Assembly (NCBI RefSeq): GCF_003860125.1
Contig: NZ_RQYL01000001.1
Location: forward strand, 1-64,000
Length of the DNA: 64,000 nt
Reading direction: 5' to 3'
Source of the DNA: Fretibacterium sp. OH1220_COT-178
GTDB taxonomy: Bacteria; Synergistota; Synergistia; Synergistales; Aminobacteriaceae
Positions 29,964 to 38,350 of the stretch are shown here, piece after piece (position 1 is the first letter of the stretch; each line of letters opens with the position of its first letter). A model generated the notes under the pieces. It did no database searches. It was not told where the DNA came from and worked only from the letters and a program-made list of their open reading frames with translations. The position numbers and the translations under genes are program-made.

Positions 29964-30401
29964 TCAATAGATCTCGAAATGGAACTCCGGTATCGCCTCG
30001 GAACGGTACTGGAGGCCGACGGTATAGCCTCCCCGCGGCAGAGGCACGCCGCTCTCCTGAAGCAGGCAATACATCCTGGACCCCGAGGGAGCCGGCAAAG
30101 GGTAGGTCTCCGCCTGAACGACCCTGTCCCCCCAACGCCAAACGACCTGAATTTCGCTGCCCTGGTCGGCGCGGTCGTAGTCGAAACGCAGACAGACCTG
30201 CCTTGCCCCGTAGGGGAAACGGGATATCGTTCCCGTCAGGAACCTCCTATCCTGCAAATCGACGTTGACCGTCACGTTGGATACCTGGAAGTTCTCGCCG
30301 AGCCTGACGCTGTTCCGCCTGACGATCAGAAATGAAAGCAGAAGCAGCACCAGGGTGAAAAGAACGGGAAGCAGCAAGAAGGGCTTGTGCTTTTTCAACA
30401 T
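29964..30401 (-). CDS. Small anchored protein with periplasmic beta domain
   Basis: A 145-residue protein with one N-terminal membrane segment (PFLLLPVLFTLVLLLLSFLIV) and a hydrophilic C-terminal part (VTVNVDLQDRRFLTGTISRF, EIQVVWRWGDRVVQAETYPL, YTVGLQYRSEAIPEFHFEIY) that looks like a beta-sandwich. I do not recognise a family. It starts 6 bases before the end of the DUF4392-like gene (overlap at 30395-30401), so the two are probably cotranslated. The function is unknown; the fold would suit a membrane-tethered binding domain. Confidence 0.7.
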   Translation of the reverse strand: MLKKHKPFLLLPVLFTLVLLLLSFLIVRRNSVRLGENFQVSNVTVNVDLQDRRFLTGTISRFPYGARQVCLRFDYDRADQGSEIQVVWRWGDRVVQAETYPLPAPSGSRMYCLLQESGVPLPRGGYTVGLQYRSEAIPEFHFEIY

Positions 30402-31306
30402 GATGCCGACTCAGGAGAAAATGAGCCCTGTTCCTCGTACCATCCCCGGATTTGTGACGCAACCGAGGTCAGGTCGCCGAGAGAAAAACCGTCTACGGAG
30501 AGGCCGGCGACGCCCAAAACGCCGTCCACCGCCCCCTCCTCCCGGAGCGCCGAAAGCATCCGCTCCTCCTCGCCGTCGCGCAGACCCAGCCAGCGGCCGG
30601 AGCGGACCGATAAAAGCGCCGAAAGGGCATATCCCCCCCAATTGGAGACATCCACGGGAAGGCATACCGTCGCGGGAACGAGGGAAAGAAACGGAGCATA
30701 ATCGGGCAGAAGTCCCGACAGAGGCTCGTACAAGGCCCCCATCCCGGCTTCGTTGCCGCCGTCTCCGATCCCCAGGACCGGAATCCCCGCCCCCAGCGCT
30801 ACGAAAGCCAGATCGTCCAAGGGGACGATGTCAGAGCTGATATCCTCGCCCCTCATGTTGTAGTGGCGCCCGTCCTTGGCCTTCCCCGGCCGCTCCAGAA
30901 AGACCAGGAGGTCCGTATTCGCGACCGACGAAAAGTCCGGCTCCGCAAGGCAGAGGGCGGACGGCCCATCGACGCTTTTCGAGCAGGCGAGCAGGGCGGG
31001 GAAATTGCGCTCGTCCGTCACCAGAAAAACCCTCTTGCCCAGAAGTTCGAGAGCTCTCCCAAGAATGACGGCCCCAAGGGGCCCATCCGTCTCGGGAGCC
31101 CCGGCGGATGGGATGAAGAACCCCGTGACAATGGCGACGTCGTCTGCATCCGAACAGAGGGCCAACGCCCTCTCCCAGAGCGACGGACTGCAGAGCAGGG
31201 ACGCACCTCGCCCTCCCCGGTCGGAGGCGACGATGCGCTGCAACGCAACTAGGTTCGCCCCCGGGAGCAGCGGGCTGGATGAATGGGCAAGCGAACGAGG
31301 AGACAT
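30395..31306 (-). CDS. D-glutamate cyclase-like protein (DUF4392)
   Basis: Protein of 303 residues. Segments match the DUF4392/C14orf159 family: VTGFFIPSAGAPETDGPLGAVILGRALELLGKRVFLVTDE, GRHYNMRGEDIS and GIGDGGNEAGMGAL. The mammalian member cyclises D-glutamate to 5-oxo-D-proline. The protein here may do the same or a related reaction on D-amino acids. It follows the pfkA gene by 20 bases in the operon order pfkA-this-anchored protein. A link to the PgsW-like cluster elsewhere in the window is possible but not shown. Confidence 0.8.
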   Translation of the reverse strand: MSPRSLAHSSSPLLPGANLVALQRIVASDRGGRGASLLCSPSLWERALALCSDADDVAIVTGFFIPSAGAPETDGPLGAVILGRALELLGKRVFLVTDERNFPALLACSKSVDGPSALCLAEPDFSSVANTDLLVFLERPGKAKDGRHYNMRGEDISSDIVPLDDLAFVALGAGIPVLGIGDGGNEAGMGALYEPLSGLLPDYAPFLSLVPATVCLPVDVSNWGGYALSALLSVRSGRWLGLRDGEEERMLSALREEGAVDGVLGVAGLSVDGFSLGDLTSVASQIRGWYEEQGSFSPESASC

Positions 31307-31326
31307 CTCGACCCTGCGGAAAAGCG

Positions 31327-32283
31327 TCAGTTCAGTTTGTCGACCAACCCCAAAAGCTCCGGGCTGAGGGTCTTGTGTTCGCTCCAGGAACGCTCCAGAT
31401 CGCTCAGAACCATGCGATGATTCACGTTCCCCACCATGTAGCCCGACTTCCCGATCAACAAGGATTCGGTGGCGTAAGCCCCCATCCGGGAGGCCAAAAG
31501 CACGTCGAAGGAGGTGGGGCTCCCCCCCCTCTGGATATACCCCAAAACGGTCACACGGGCGTCATAGCCCCCCGTGTCGTGGAGCTTGTTCCGCATCTCG
31601 CTGGCGGACATCACGCCCTCGGCCAGGATGATGAGCGTATGGCTCTTCCGTTTCTCGTGAGAGAGCCGAAGTCGCTGGCAGAGGTTTCCGATGCTCAGGG
31701 GAAGCTCGGGCACGACCACGTACTCCGCCCCCGAAGCCACGGCAATCTCGAGCGCCAGGAACCCGGCGTTTCGCCCCATCACCTCGACGATGAACAGACG
31801 GTCGTGACTGGAGGCCGTATCGCGGAGCCGAATGACGGCCTCGAGCGCCGTGTTGACCGCGGTATCGAAACCGATCGTCTCATCCGTCCCGGCCACGTCG
31901 TTGTCGATGGTCCCGGGAATGCCGATGACCGGCATTCCCATGTCGTGCAGCGCCTTGGCTCCATGAAAGGAACCGTCGCCCCCGATCACGACCAAGCCGT
32001 CAATCCCGGCCTCCCGCATTCTGGCCATGGCCTCGGCCCGCCCCTCGGGCTTCATGAACCTCTCGCTGCGGGCCGTCTTGAGAATCGTCCCTCCGCGATG
32101 GATGATCCCCCCGACCGAGGAGCGGGATAGAGGCAGAAAATCCCCCTCTATCAATCCCTCATAGCCCCTCATGACGCCGACGCACTCCTTGTCGTTGAAG
32201 AAACAGGTGCGGGCCACCGCACGAATGGCCGCGTTCATGCCGGGAGAATCCCCTCCGCTGGTCAGTACGGCGATGCGCTTCAC
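31327..32283 (-). CDS. pfkA: ATP-dependent 6-phosphofructokinase
   Basis: Enzyme of 318 residues of glycolysis. Seen: RIAVLTSGGDSPGMNAAIRAV at the start (ATP loop), VVIGGDGSFHGAKAL, the catalytic PGTIDNDVAGTDETIGFDTAV, VEVMGRNAGFLAL, and YIQRGGSPTSFDVLLASRMG. The GGDGS signature and lack of insertions fit the ATP-dependent, homotetrameric type. GTG at 32283 follows GGAAGGGAGAGG by five bases; the ten-residue upstream extension is unlikely. It starts a three-gene string with the D-glutamate cyclase-like gene. Confidence 0.96.
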   Translation of the reverse strand: MKRIAVLTSGGDSPGMNAAIRAVARTCFFNDKECVGVMRGYEGLIEGDFLPLSRSSVGGIIHRGGTILKTARSERFMKPEGRAEAMARMREAGIDGLVVIGGDGSFHGAKALHDMGMPVIGIPGTIDNDVAGTDETIGFDTAVNTALEAVIRLRDTASSHDRLFIVEVMGRNAGFLALEIAVASGAEYVVVPELPLSIGNLCQRLRLSHEKRKSHTLIILAEGVMSASEMRNKLHDTGGYDARVTVLGYIQRGGSPTSFDVLLASRMGAYATESLLIGKSGYMVGNVNHRMVLSDLERSWSEHKTLSPELLGLVDKLN

Positions 32284-32325
32284 GTCAGCCTCTCCCTTCC
32301 AGAGCCTCAAGCGAGCTCTCAGCCA

Positions 32326-33093
32326 TCAGCGAGCCTGCAGCTCGTCTATGCGGGCGCCAACCTCACCGAGCTCCTTATCGAGAGCGTCGATCTGCGTCTG
32401 AAGTTCCTGCCGGTCGGCGTTCAGTTTTTCCATACGCTTGATCAAACGGTCGAGCTCGAGGCGATCCATGGCCTTGCCGGTCCCAAGAGCATCCGGATTG
32501 TCCTTCGAGATATCCCAGACCCAGAGGACGTCCCCCCTGGCTGTGGTCGCCTGGCTTACGGAACCGCTGAGTGAGAGGCGGATGTCCTTGGCCCCCTCCA
32601 GGATGTCCTTGCCCGTCTTGGGATCGTAACGCGGGAAGGAGACCATCCCATCCCGCCTTCCGGAGATCTTGAAATTGAAACGCTTGTCATAATCGGAGGG
32701 GCTGTAGCGCTTCTTTCCGATGAAGAGCGTCAGGTGCCGGTCGAACGGCTGAGCGTACATGGGCACCCCCGTCACGTTGAGATCCAGGTGAAAGGCGATG
32801 GATTCGTGCAGATTCAGGGTCTTCAGCAAGGTGTACTTGTAGTTCTCCATCTCGTCCTTCGTCCAGAGGTTTTTTTCCGCCTCCGAACGAACCAGGGCCT
32901 CGATGTATTCCGCCGAATAGTAGGTGACCTTCAGGTCCACCGTCTGCAGCCCGGTCTTCTCTGAAAACGAATTGGTCCGCGTCCATTTCTTCAGTATGGC
33001 GTCGTTGTCTACGGCCCAGGCGGACAGGGCCACGAGACAAAAGGCCAGTGCCGCCCCCCAAATTTTTCTCGTAAAAAAAGTCCTGATGTGCAT
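32326..33093 (-). CDS. Unrecognised exported protein with C-terminal coiled coil
   Basis: Protein of 255 residues. Signal peptide at residues 9-28 (IWGAALAFCLVALSAWAVDND). The middle part (LKVTYYSAEYIEALVRSEAEK, YKYTLLKTLNLHESIAFHLD) is a mixed fold without a family I know. The last 40 residues (about 215-255) form a regular heptad pattern rich in Leu, Asp and Glu, likely a coiled coil. ATG at 33093 is eight bases after GGAAAGGA. It is directly downstream of flhB and upstream of pfkA but in its own transcriptional space, so a flagellar link is not shown. Confidence 0.65.
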   Translation of the reverse strand: MHIRTFFTRKIWGAALAFCLVALSAWAVDNDAILKKWTRTNSFSEKTGLQTVDLKVTYYSAEYIEALVRSEAEKNLWTKDEMENYKYTLLKTLNLHESIAFHLDLNVTGVPMYAQPFDRHLTLFIGKKRYSPSDYDKRFNFKISGRRDGMVSFPRYDPKTGKDILEGAKDIRLSLSGSVSQATTARGDVLWVWDISKDNPDALGTGKAMDRLELDRLIKRMEKLNADRQELQTQIDALDKELGEVGARIDELQAR

Positions 33094-33232
33094 CTGTACA
33101 TTCCTTTCCCGGCTCAGGGCCGCGCCCGCGAGGTTTTCCGCGACACGAGACTCTAAAATTCGACGTCCCCGTGTGATTATACAACAGGAGACGAGGAAAC
33201 AAACGAGTCCGACACCTACTGGCGCCCTTCGG

Positions 33233-34348
33233 CTACCCCGCCCGCAGGCGATAGACCATCGCCAGAATCTCCGCGACGCCCCGATAAAGCTCCTCGGAGA
33301 TCTCCTCTCCGATCTCGACCCCTTCAAAGAGCGCCCAGGCAAGAGGCTTGTCCTCGATGACCGGCACCCCATGAGCCTGAGCCACCTCACGAATCCTCCG
33401 GGCCACAACCCCGCGCCCCTTGGCCACGACCTGAGGGGCGCTCATGAGCTCCCGATCGTACTCCAATGCCACGGCGAGGGTCGTGGGGTTGGTTATGACC
33501 ACATCGGCCTTGGGCACCGAGGCCATCATCCGCTTTTTTGCCAGCTCCCGCTGCTTCTGACGGATCTTGCTCTTGATCTGAGGGTCGCCCTCCATCTGGC
33601 GATACTCCTCCTTGATCTCCTGACGGCTCATGCGGATCGACCGCTCGAACTCCCACTTCTGGTACATATAATCGACCAGGGCCATGATGAGCAACATAAC
33701 GGCCAAACGCATCGCAAGGGACCAGAGCATGTTCCAGAAGGCGACGCTTCCGTGTCCCAGAGAAAGCTGCATGGCCCTCAGGGAAACGGGCAGATAGTCC
33801 TTGATGGCCGCATAGATCACGAGGGCAAACACCGCGGCCTTGAGCAATCCCTTGAGGAGCTCCACCAGGGAGCGCAGGGAGAGAATCTTTTTCATCCCCG
33901 ATATCGGGTTGAGACGCCCCAAGTTGAGCTTAAAGGGTTCGACCGTGATCGTCCACCCCACCTGCCAGACAACCACCGCCACGGCCAGGACGACCACAAG
34001 CAAACCGAGAGGCAGCCAGGAAAAAAAGTAGTTTTTGACAGCTTCGATGAAGATCGAGCGGAACCACCCCTCGCGCATCAGCAGCCCGTCCCCCATAAAG
34101 CGGATGGAGAGCTGAAGAAGCCCGAACAAAAGCCCATAAATGAACGGCCCCAACAGAAGCAGCGCCACTAGGCCGGTCAGAATCTCGACAGCGGCCGTCA
34201 AATCCTTGCTCGAGCAGACCCTGCCCTCCGATCGGACCTTCTGGCGCTTTTTGGGAGTCGCCGGCTCGGTCCTTTCCTGAGCAAAAAACTGAACGTCGAA
34301 AGGAACGCTCCTGACCGAGGGAGGGGGCCCCGCCGGGAAGCGAATCAC
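33233..34348 (-). CDS. flhB: Flagellar export switch protein FlhB
   Basis: Protein of 371 residues of the FlhB/YscU family. Four membrane helices in the first 220 residues, then a cytoplasmic domain that normally autocleaves at NPTH and switches export substrate class. Here the site reads VVITNPTTLAVALEYDRELM: Asn and Pro are kept, but His is replaced by Thr (residues about 287-290). The N-terminus FDVQFFAQERTEPATPKKRQKVRSEG is typical. GTG at 34348 overlaps the fliR stop as GTGA and follows GGGGAG, so it is preferred to a start 16 codons earlier. Last of the flagellar cluster here; flhA is not in the window. Confidence 0.95.
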   Translation of the reverse strand: MIRFPAGPPPSVRSVPFDVQFFAQERTEPATPKKRQKVRSEGRVCSSKDLTAAVEILTGLVALLLLGPFIYGLLFGLLQLSIRFMGDGLLMREGWFRSIFIEAVKNYFFSWLPLGLLVVVLAVAVVVWQVGWTITVEPFKLNLGRLNPISGMKKILSLRSLVELLKGLLKAAVFALVIYAAIKDYLPVSLRAMQLSLGHGSVAFWNMLWSLAMRLAVMLLIMALVDYMYQKWEFERSIRMSRQEIKEEYRQMEGDPQIKSKIRQKQRELAKKRMMASVPKADVVITNPTTLAVALEYDRELMSAPQVVAKGRGVVARRIREVAQAHGVPVIEDKPLAWALFEGVEIGEEISEELYRGVAEILAMVYRLRAG

Positions 34349-35136
34349 GGTGCTCCCCGCCACACCAGGGCGCCCGCCAGAGAAAATTCTATCCACCGTT
34401 CGAGCTGCACGTAGATCAGATCCACGGTCAGCGGCAGGGCGACGGCAAGGACCAAAAAACCCAGGGCGACCTTCACGGGAAGCCCCAACACGAAGATGTT
34501 CATCTGCGGCACCGTCCGCGCAAGAAACCCCAGCCCCACATCAGCGAGCACCAGGGCACAGTAGAATGGGATGACGATGCGCATGCCCAGCACGAAGAGC
34601 CCTTGAATCCAGGCTCCCAGCGACATGTCCCCGGAGGGGAAGGGGTTGAGCCGCCCCAGCGGAACCAGGGTCAGGCTCTCCACAACGGACCGGACCATCA
34701 GAAGGTGTCCGTTCCAGCGAAAATAAAACCACATCCCGACCAGGAAGTACAGCTGCCCCAAAACGGATCCCTGGCTCTGCGTCATGGGGTCGACGACCAG
34801 AGCCATGGAGAACCCCATCGCCATGCCGGCCTGTTCCCCCGCAACCCGCAGAGCGACCAGGGGCAGCGAGGCCAGAAGCCCGATGGCAATCCCAACCAGG
34901 ATCTCTCGCAACGCCAAGAGGGAAAGCGAAAGGGGATTCTCAAACAGCATCACGGAAACCTCGCCGGACACCGCACCGATGGAGACGACGGTCAAGAGGA
35001 CCGCGCAGAGATACCGAAAGGGCAACGGGGACATCGTCGCGGCAAAGAGCGGCGACGCAAAAACCATCCCGACGAAACGAAGGTGTATAAGCAGGTAGAC
35101 GAAAAGAAGCCGGGTTGGCAGCTCAACCTCTCCCAT
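34345..35136 (-). CDS. fliR: Flagellar export gate protein FliR
   Basis: Protein of 263 residues with six membrane helices, part of the FliPQR export gate. Family phrases: RFVGMVFASPLFAATMSPLP, LALREILVGIAIGLLASLP, AGEQAGMAMGFSMALVVDPM, and PQMNIFVLGLPVKVALGFLVL, the last being the best-known FliR motif. ATG at 35136 follows GAGGAGG by seven bases. It is coupled to flhB by a 4-base overlap and follows fliQ by 58 bases. Confidence 0.96.
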   Translation of the reverse strand: MGEVELPTRLLFVYLLIHLRFVGMVFASPLFAATMSPLPFRYLCAVLLTVVSIGAVSGEVSVMLFENPLSLSLLALREILVGIAIGLLASLPLVALRVAGEQAGMAMGFSMALVVDPMTQSQGSVLGQLYFLVGMWFYFRWNGHLLMVRSVVESLTLVPLGRLNPFPSGDMSLGAWIQGLFVLGMRIVIPFYCALVLADVGLGFLARTVPQMNIFVLGLPVKVALGFLVLAVALPLTVDLIYVQLERWIEFSLAGALVWRGAP

Positions 35137-35193
35137 TGCGCATCCTCCTCGCTCCCCTCGTTCTTGGTGCCGCGTCGATACCAGGCCCCGAAG

Positions 35194-35469
35194 TCACTGG
35201 ATGAAGCGTTCCAGCTGACTCAGAATCTCCCGGGTCATCACGAGTAATCTGGCGCCAATCCACGGCCCCAACAGGACGATGCAGAGAAAGACGGCCAGAA
35301 TCTTGGGGATGAAGATCAGCGTCTGCTCCTGAATGGACGTCGCCGTCTGAAGGATGCCGATGAGCAGCCCCACGACCATGGCCACCAGCAGTATGGGCAT
35401 GGCGACCGCCAGCATGGTCCAGATCGCGCCGCTCATGGTATCGTACAGGCTGAGGGTCGTCACAGGCAT
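35194..35469 (-). CDS. fliQ: Flagellar export gate protein FliQ
   Basis: Small protein of 91 residues with two membrane helices, the FliQ subunit of the export gate. Seen: LLVAMVVGLLIGILQTATSIQEQTLIFIPKILAVFL, with the conserved QTATSIQEQTLIFIPK segment. ATG at 35469 follows GGAGGAGAAC; a longer upstream frame has no support. It lies between fliP and fliR, in the usual order. Confidence 0.96.
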   Translation of the reverse strand: MPVTTLSLYDTMSGAIWTMLAVAMPILLVAMVVGLLIGILQTATSIQEQTLIFIPKILAVFLCIVLLGPWIGARLLVMTREILSQLERFIQ

Positions 35470-35509
35470 GTTCTCTCCTCCACCGTCAGGGCTCCGTAGC
35501 ACCCAAGAG

Positions 35510-36346
35510 CTAAAGGACGTTCGTAAAGCTCTTCAGAAGACTGAGCACGACCAGATTCCAGCCGTCCGCCATGACGAAAAGCAACAGCTTGAAGGGCAGG
35601 GACACCATCATGGGCGGAAGCATCATCATGCCCATCGCCAGCAGGACGCTCGAGACCACCATATCCACGACGAGAAAGGGGATGTAGATGACCACCCCCA
35701 TCTGAAAGGCCGTCTTCAGCTCGCTCAACATGAAGGCCGGAACCAGTACGCGGGTCGGAACGTGATCCGTTGACTCGGGCTGATCCAGTTTGGCCATGGA
35801 GATCATCAGGGAAAGCTCCTCCTGCCGCGTGTAGCGGAACATGAACTCCCGTACCGGCGAGATCGAGTTCTTCCAGGCCTGCTCGGCGGAGACGTTCCTG
35901 GCCAGATAAGGCGAAAGCCCCTCTTCGTAAACCCGGTTCCACGTGGGATACATGGTGAAAAGAGTCAAAAACAGCGCGAGTCCGGTGATGACCTGCTGCG
36001 GGGGAGACTGCTGGAGCCCTATGGCACGCTGAACGAAGCCGAGGACGATCACGATGCGCGTGAAGCTGGTGATCATCAACAAGATGGCAGGAGCCAGGCT
36101 GAGGACGGTCAAAAGCCCCAACAGCTGCAGGGAAAGGGCCACCTCCTGTGGGGAGTCGGCCGGAGCGACCCCAAGCCGCAGCGACGGCAAGGGCATGCTC
36201 CCCAAATCCGCGGCCAAGGCGGTCCCCGGGAGAACGGGCAGAAGGAGAAACGCGCTCAAAAAAAGCAGCAGCACAAGCGCGGATCGAGCTCCGTCAGCCC
36301 TCCTGCCGAGGTGACGGCTCCTCGTTCGAGCCCACCCATTCTTCAT
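35510..36346 (-). CDS. fliP: Flagellar export gate protein FliP
   Basis: Protein of 278 residues with a cleavable signal sequence (about residues 22-45) and four membrane helices. Family motifs: LAPAILLMITSFTRIVIVLGF, LQQSPPQQVITGLALFLTLF, VLVPAFMLSELKTAFQMGVV, and MMMLPPMMVSLPFKLLLFVMADGW, all diagnostic. FliP is the core of the export gate. It overlaps the 3' end of fliO by 53 bases, so translation of the two is likely coupled. Confidence 0.97.
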   Translation of the reverse strand: MKNGWARTRSRHLGRRADGARSALVLLLFLSAFLLLPVLPGTALAADLGSMPLPSLRLGVAPADSPQEVALSLQLLGLLTVLSLAPAILLMITSFTRIVIVLGFVQRAIGLQQSPPQQVITGLALFLTLFTMYPTWNRVYEEGLSPYLARNVSAEQAWKNSISPVREFMFRYTRQEELSLMISMAKLDQPESTDHVPTRVLVPAFMLSELKTAFQMGVVIYIPFLVVDMVVSSVLLAMGMMMLPPMMVSLPFKLLLFVMADGWNLVVLSLLKSFTNVL

Positions 36347-36599
36347 ACTTCCACCTACCCATCAGGCGGGCCCCGCCTCCGCCCGAGGTAAAGGCAAGGA
36401 CATCCGGTCCGCATCGCACCACAAAAAAGACATCCCTACCCAGAGGCAAGGATGCCAGAACCTTCACGGACGCACCGCTCCCTCCCGAGCCGCCTCTCCT
36501 CCTCGAGAAGCGCACCAGGACGACGGCACAGACCGACAGGACGCCCAACGCAAGCAAGACTCGAGTCACATAGGCAAAAAGACCGGCCTCCGCTGTCAA
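36294..36599 (-). CDS. fliO: Flagellar export assembly protein FliO
   Basis: Protein of 101 residues with one membrane helix (VTRVLLALGVLSVCAVVLVRF) and a short cytoplasmic domain (VKVLASLPLGRDVFFVVRCG) that matches FliO/FliZ. It helps assemble FliP. The start is TTG at 36599, seven bases after AAGGAG. The gene lies in the usual cheY/fliN-fliO-fliP order and overlaps fliP. Identity is supported by position as much as by sequence. Confidence 0.85.
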   Translation of the reverse strand: MTAEAGLFAYVTRVLLALGVLSVCAVVLVRFSRRRGGSGGSGASVKVLASLPLGRDVFFVVRCGPDVLAFTSGGGGARLMGRWKYEEWVGSNEEPSPRQEG

Positions 36600-36665
36600 T
36601 CGTTCGCTCCTTCAGTGCCCGATCCGCCCCAAAGCCCGGGCTCCGGACACGAATCTACCTCGTCC

Positions 36666-37028
36666 CTAGGCAAGAACCTTGGAGATGGCCTCGATCACAC
36701 GCTCCGGCTGGAAGGGCTTGACGATAAAATCGTTGGCCCCGGCCTGGATGGCCTCAATGACCATGGGCTGCTGCCCCATGGCGGAGACCATCACGATCTT
36801 GGCATTGGCGTCGAGCGCCTTGATGGCCTTGACCGCATCGATACCGTTCATCTCGGGCATGGTGATATCCATCGTCACGATATCGGGCTTGAATTTCTGG
36901 TACGCGGCCACCCCCACCTTGCCGTTTTCTGCCTCCGCGACCACTTCAAAATCGTTCTTTTGAAGAATGTCCTTCAACATCATACGCATAAAGGCCGCGT
37001 CATCCACAATAAGAACCTTTTTGCCCAT
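36666..37028 (-). CDS. cheY: Chemotaxis response regulator CheY
   Basis: Single receiver domain of 120 residues. The acid pocket is Asp9/Asp10 (VLIVDDAAFMR), the phosphoacceptor is Asp54 (DIVTMDITMPEMNG), Ser82 follows in VMVSAMG, and Lys104 in FIVKPFQPERV. Binding of phospho-CheY to the FliM/FliY switch changes motor rotation. It sits between fliY and fliO, and it has its own promoter at 37164-37191. The ATG at 37028 follows GAGGGATGC. Confidence 0.97.
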   Translation of the reverse strand: MGKKVLIVDDAAFMRMMLKDILQKNDFEVVAEAENGKVGVAAYQKFKPDIVTMDITMPEMNGIDAVKAIKALDANAKIVMVSAMGQQPMVIEAIQAGANDFIVKPFQPERVIEAISKVLA

Positions 37029-37163
37029 GCTGCATCCCTCGCTTACTCAAATTCTCTGAACTCAAGCCTCGTCCGTGTTCCGTTTCTCGACCTCGGACAA
37101 AAAATCCTGTTGATCCGGTTTAGCACTTGGTTTTCAAAAGAAAAGACGACCCGCAACGAACTG

Positions 37164-37191
37164 ATTATATCACGAATTCCCCACATACAAA
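37164..37191 (-). promoter_or_regulatory. Promoter of the cheY-fliOPQR-flhB segment
   Basis: The minus strand reads TTTGTA, a 16-base spacer, then TGATATAAT (extended -10 with a consensus TATAAT), about 140 bases upstream of cheY. The 215-base gap between fliY and cheY contains no gene. It gives the export-gate genes a second, internal promoter. Confidence 0.65.
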
Positions 37192-37243
37192 GCGGGCGGA
37201 CACGAGGTTGTCCACACCCCAAAAGGCAAATCGAACGCCGGCG

Positions 37244-38350
37244 TCATGCGGAATAGACTTTGCTCCCCGCCCCCAGGACGTCCGTAATGCGCACGCCGAA
37301 ATTTTCGTCGATCACGACGACCTCGCCCTTGGCGATCGGCTTTCCGTTGACCAGGATGTCCACCGGCTCCCCCGCCATCTTGTCCAGTTCGATCACGGAT
37401 CCCGTAGTCAGGGCCAAGATCTCGGAGATGTTCTTGCGGGTCTTTCCCAACTCCACCGTCACGCGGACGGGGATATCGGCGATCATGTCGATACGGCTGT
37501 TGCCACCTCCGGAAGTCCCGTGTCCCAAGGGAAGGAATTCGGCGGGATGCACGTCCACCGCGGGCGCGGGGCGCTGTGCCGCCCCCGACACGGCGGAAGC
37601 GGGAGCACTCGGCCGTTCCGCCTGACGCATCGGCGGAGCGGAGGCCGGTGGCTCGTCCGGAGGAGGGACCGAGCTTTTGGGCGTCTGTTCCCCCATGATC
37701 TGGCGCATGAGTGCCGCCACAGCCAAAGCGGAATCGAGCGGCATGGAACTCCATACCTTGAACGGATTCAGCCCATCCACCCGAACATCGGCAGGGCTCA
37801 CCCAGAGTTTGGCCTCCGCATCAAGCTGGGGAAAGGGCCGCCACTCCCCCGCAGCCAAAGCCGACGCGGAATTCTCCGGCATCAGACGGCGGCCGCCCAA
37901 CAGTCCGCTGAGGCTCGTGAACGAGGACCCCACGACCTGGCTCAACCCCTCCTGAGCCGCATTGAGGTAGAGTTCGCTGGGCTCCGAGGGCAGTTCCTGT
38001 CCCTCTCCTCCCATCATCAGATCCGCAAGAGTCAGGGCCCCATGCTGCTCCACAACGAGGGTCAGCGGGATATCGTCAAACCCTCCGCAGGTCGTTCGAA
38101 AAACGAAGGGGGATTCCGGCAGCTTCGCGACAAACTCCTCCTGGGACAAAACCTCCGCGTCCTCCAGGAGCGTATCGACATCCTTTCCCGACAACATGCC
38201 GAAAACGCTGTTCTCGGCATTCGAAAAAATGGACGCCACCTCGCCCAGAAGCTGAGAATCCTCCATGGAGAGCCCGGCTCCCGAGTCCTCTCCCAACACG
38301 CCCCCCGAGAGCAGCGCGTTGATCTCGTCCTGGCTAAGAAGATCGTCCAT
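37244..38350 (-). CDS. fliY: Flagellar motor switch protein FliY (FliN-like C-terminus)
   Basis: Protein of 368 residues. It begins with the peptide LSQDEINALLSG, which resembles the CheY-binding N-terminus of FliM/FliY. The middle has two CheC-like segments (LLGEVASIFSNAENSVF and QEGLSQVVGSSFTSLSGLL), and the C-terminus is a SpoA/FliN domain (VTVELGKTRKNISEILALT, VDILVNGKPIAKGEVVVID). In both CheC-like segments the ExxN phosphatase motif reads ExxS (Glu39-Ser42 and Glu136-Ser139, counted from an ATG two codons upstream), so the CheY-phosphate phosphatase may be lost. It overlaps fliM by 17 bases. Confidence 0.9.
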   Translation of the reverse strand: MDDLLSQDEINALLSGGVLGEDSGAGLSMEDSQLLGEVASIFSNAENSVFGMLSGKDVDTLLEDAEVLSQEEFVAKLPESPFVFRTTCGGFDDIPLTLVVEQHGALTLADLMMGGEGQELPSEPSELYLNAAQEGLSQVVGSSFTSLSGLLGGRRLMPENSASALAAGEWRPFPQLDAEAKLWVSPADVRVDGLNPFKVWSSMPLDSALAVAALMRQIMGEQTPKSSVPPPDEPPASAPPMRQAERPSAPASAVSGAAQRPAPAVDVHPAEFLPLGHGTSGGGNSRIDMIADIPVRVTVELGKTRKNISEILALTTGSVIELDKMAGEPVDILVNGKPIAKGEVVVIDENFGVRITDVLGAGSKVYSA

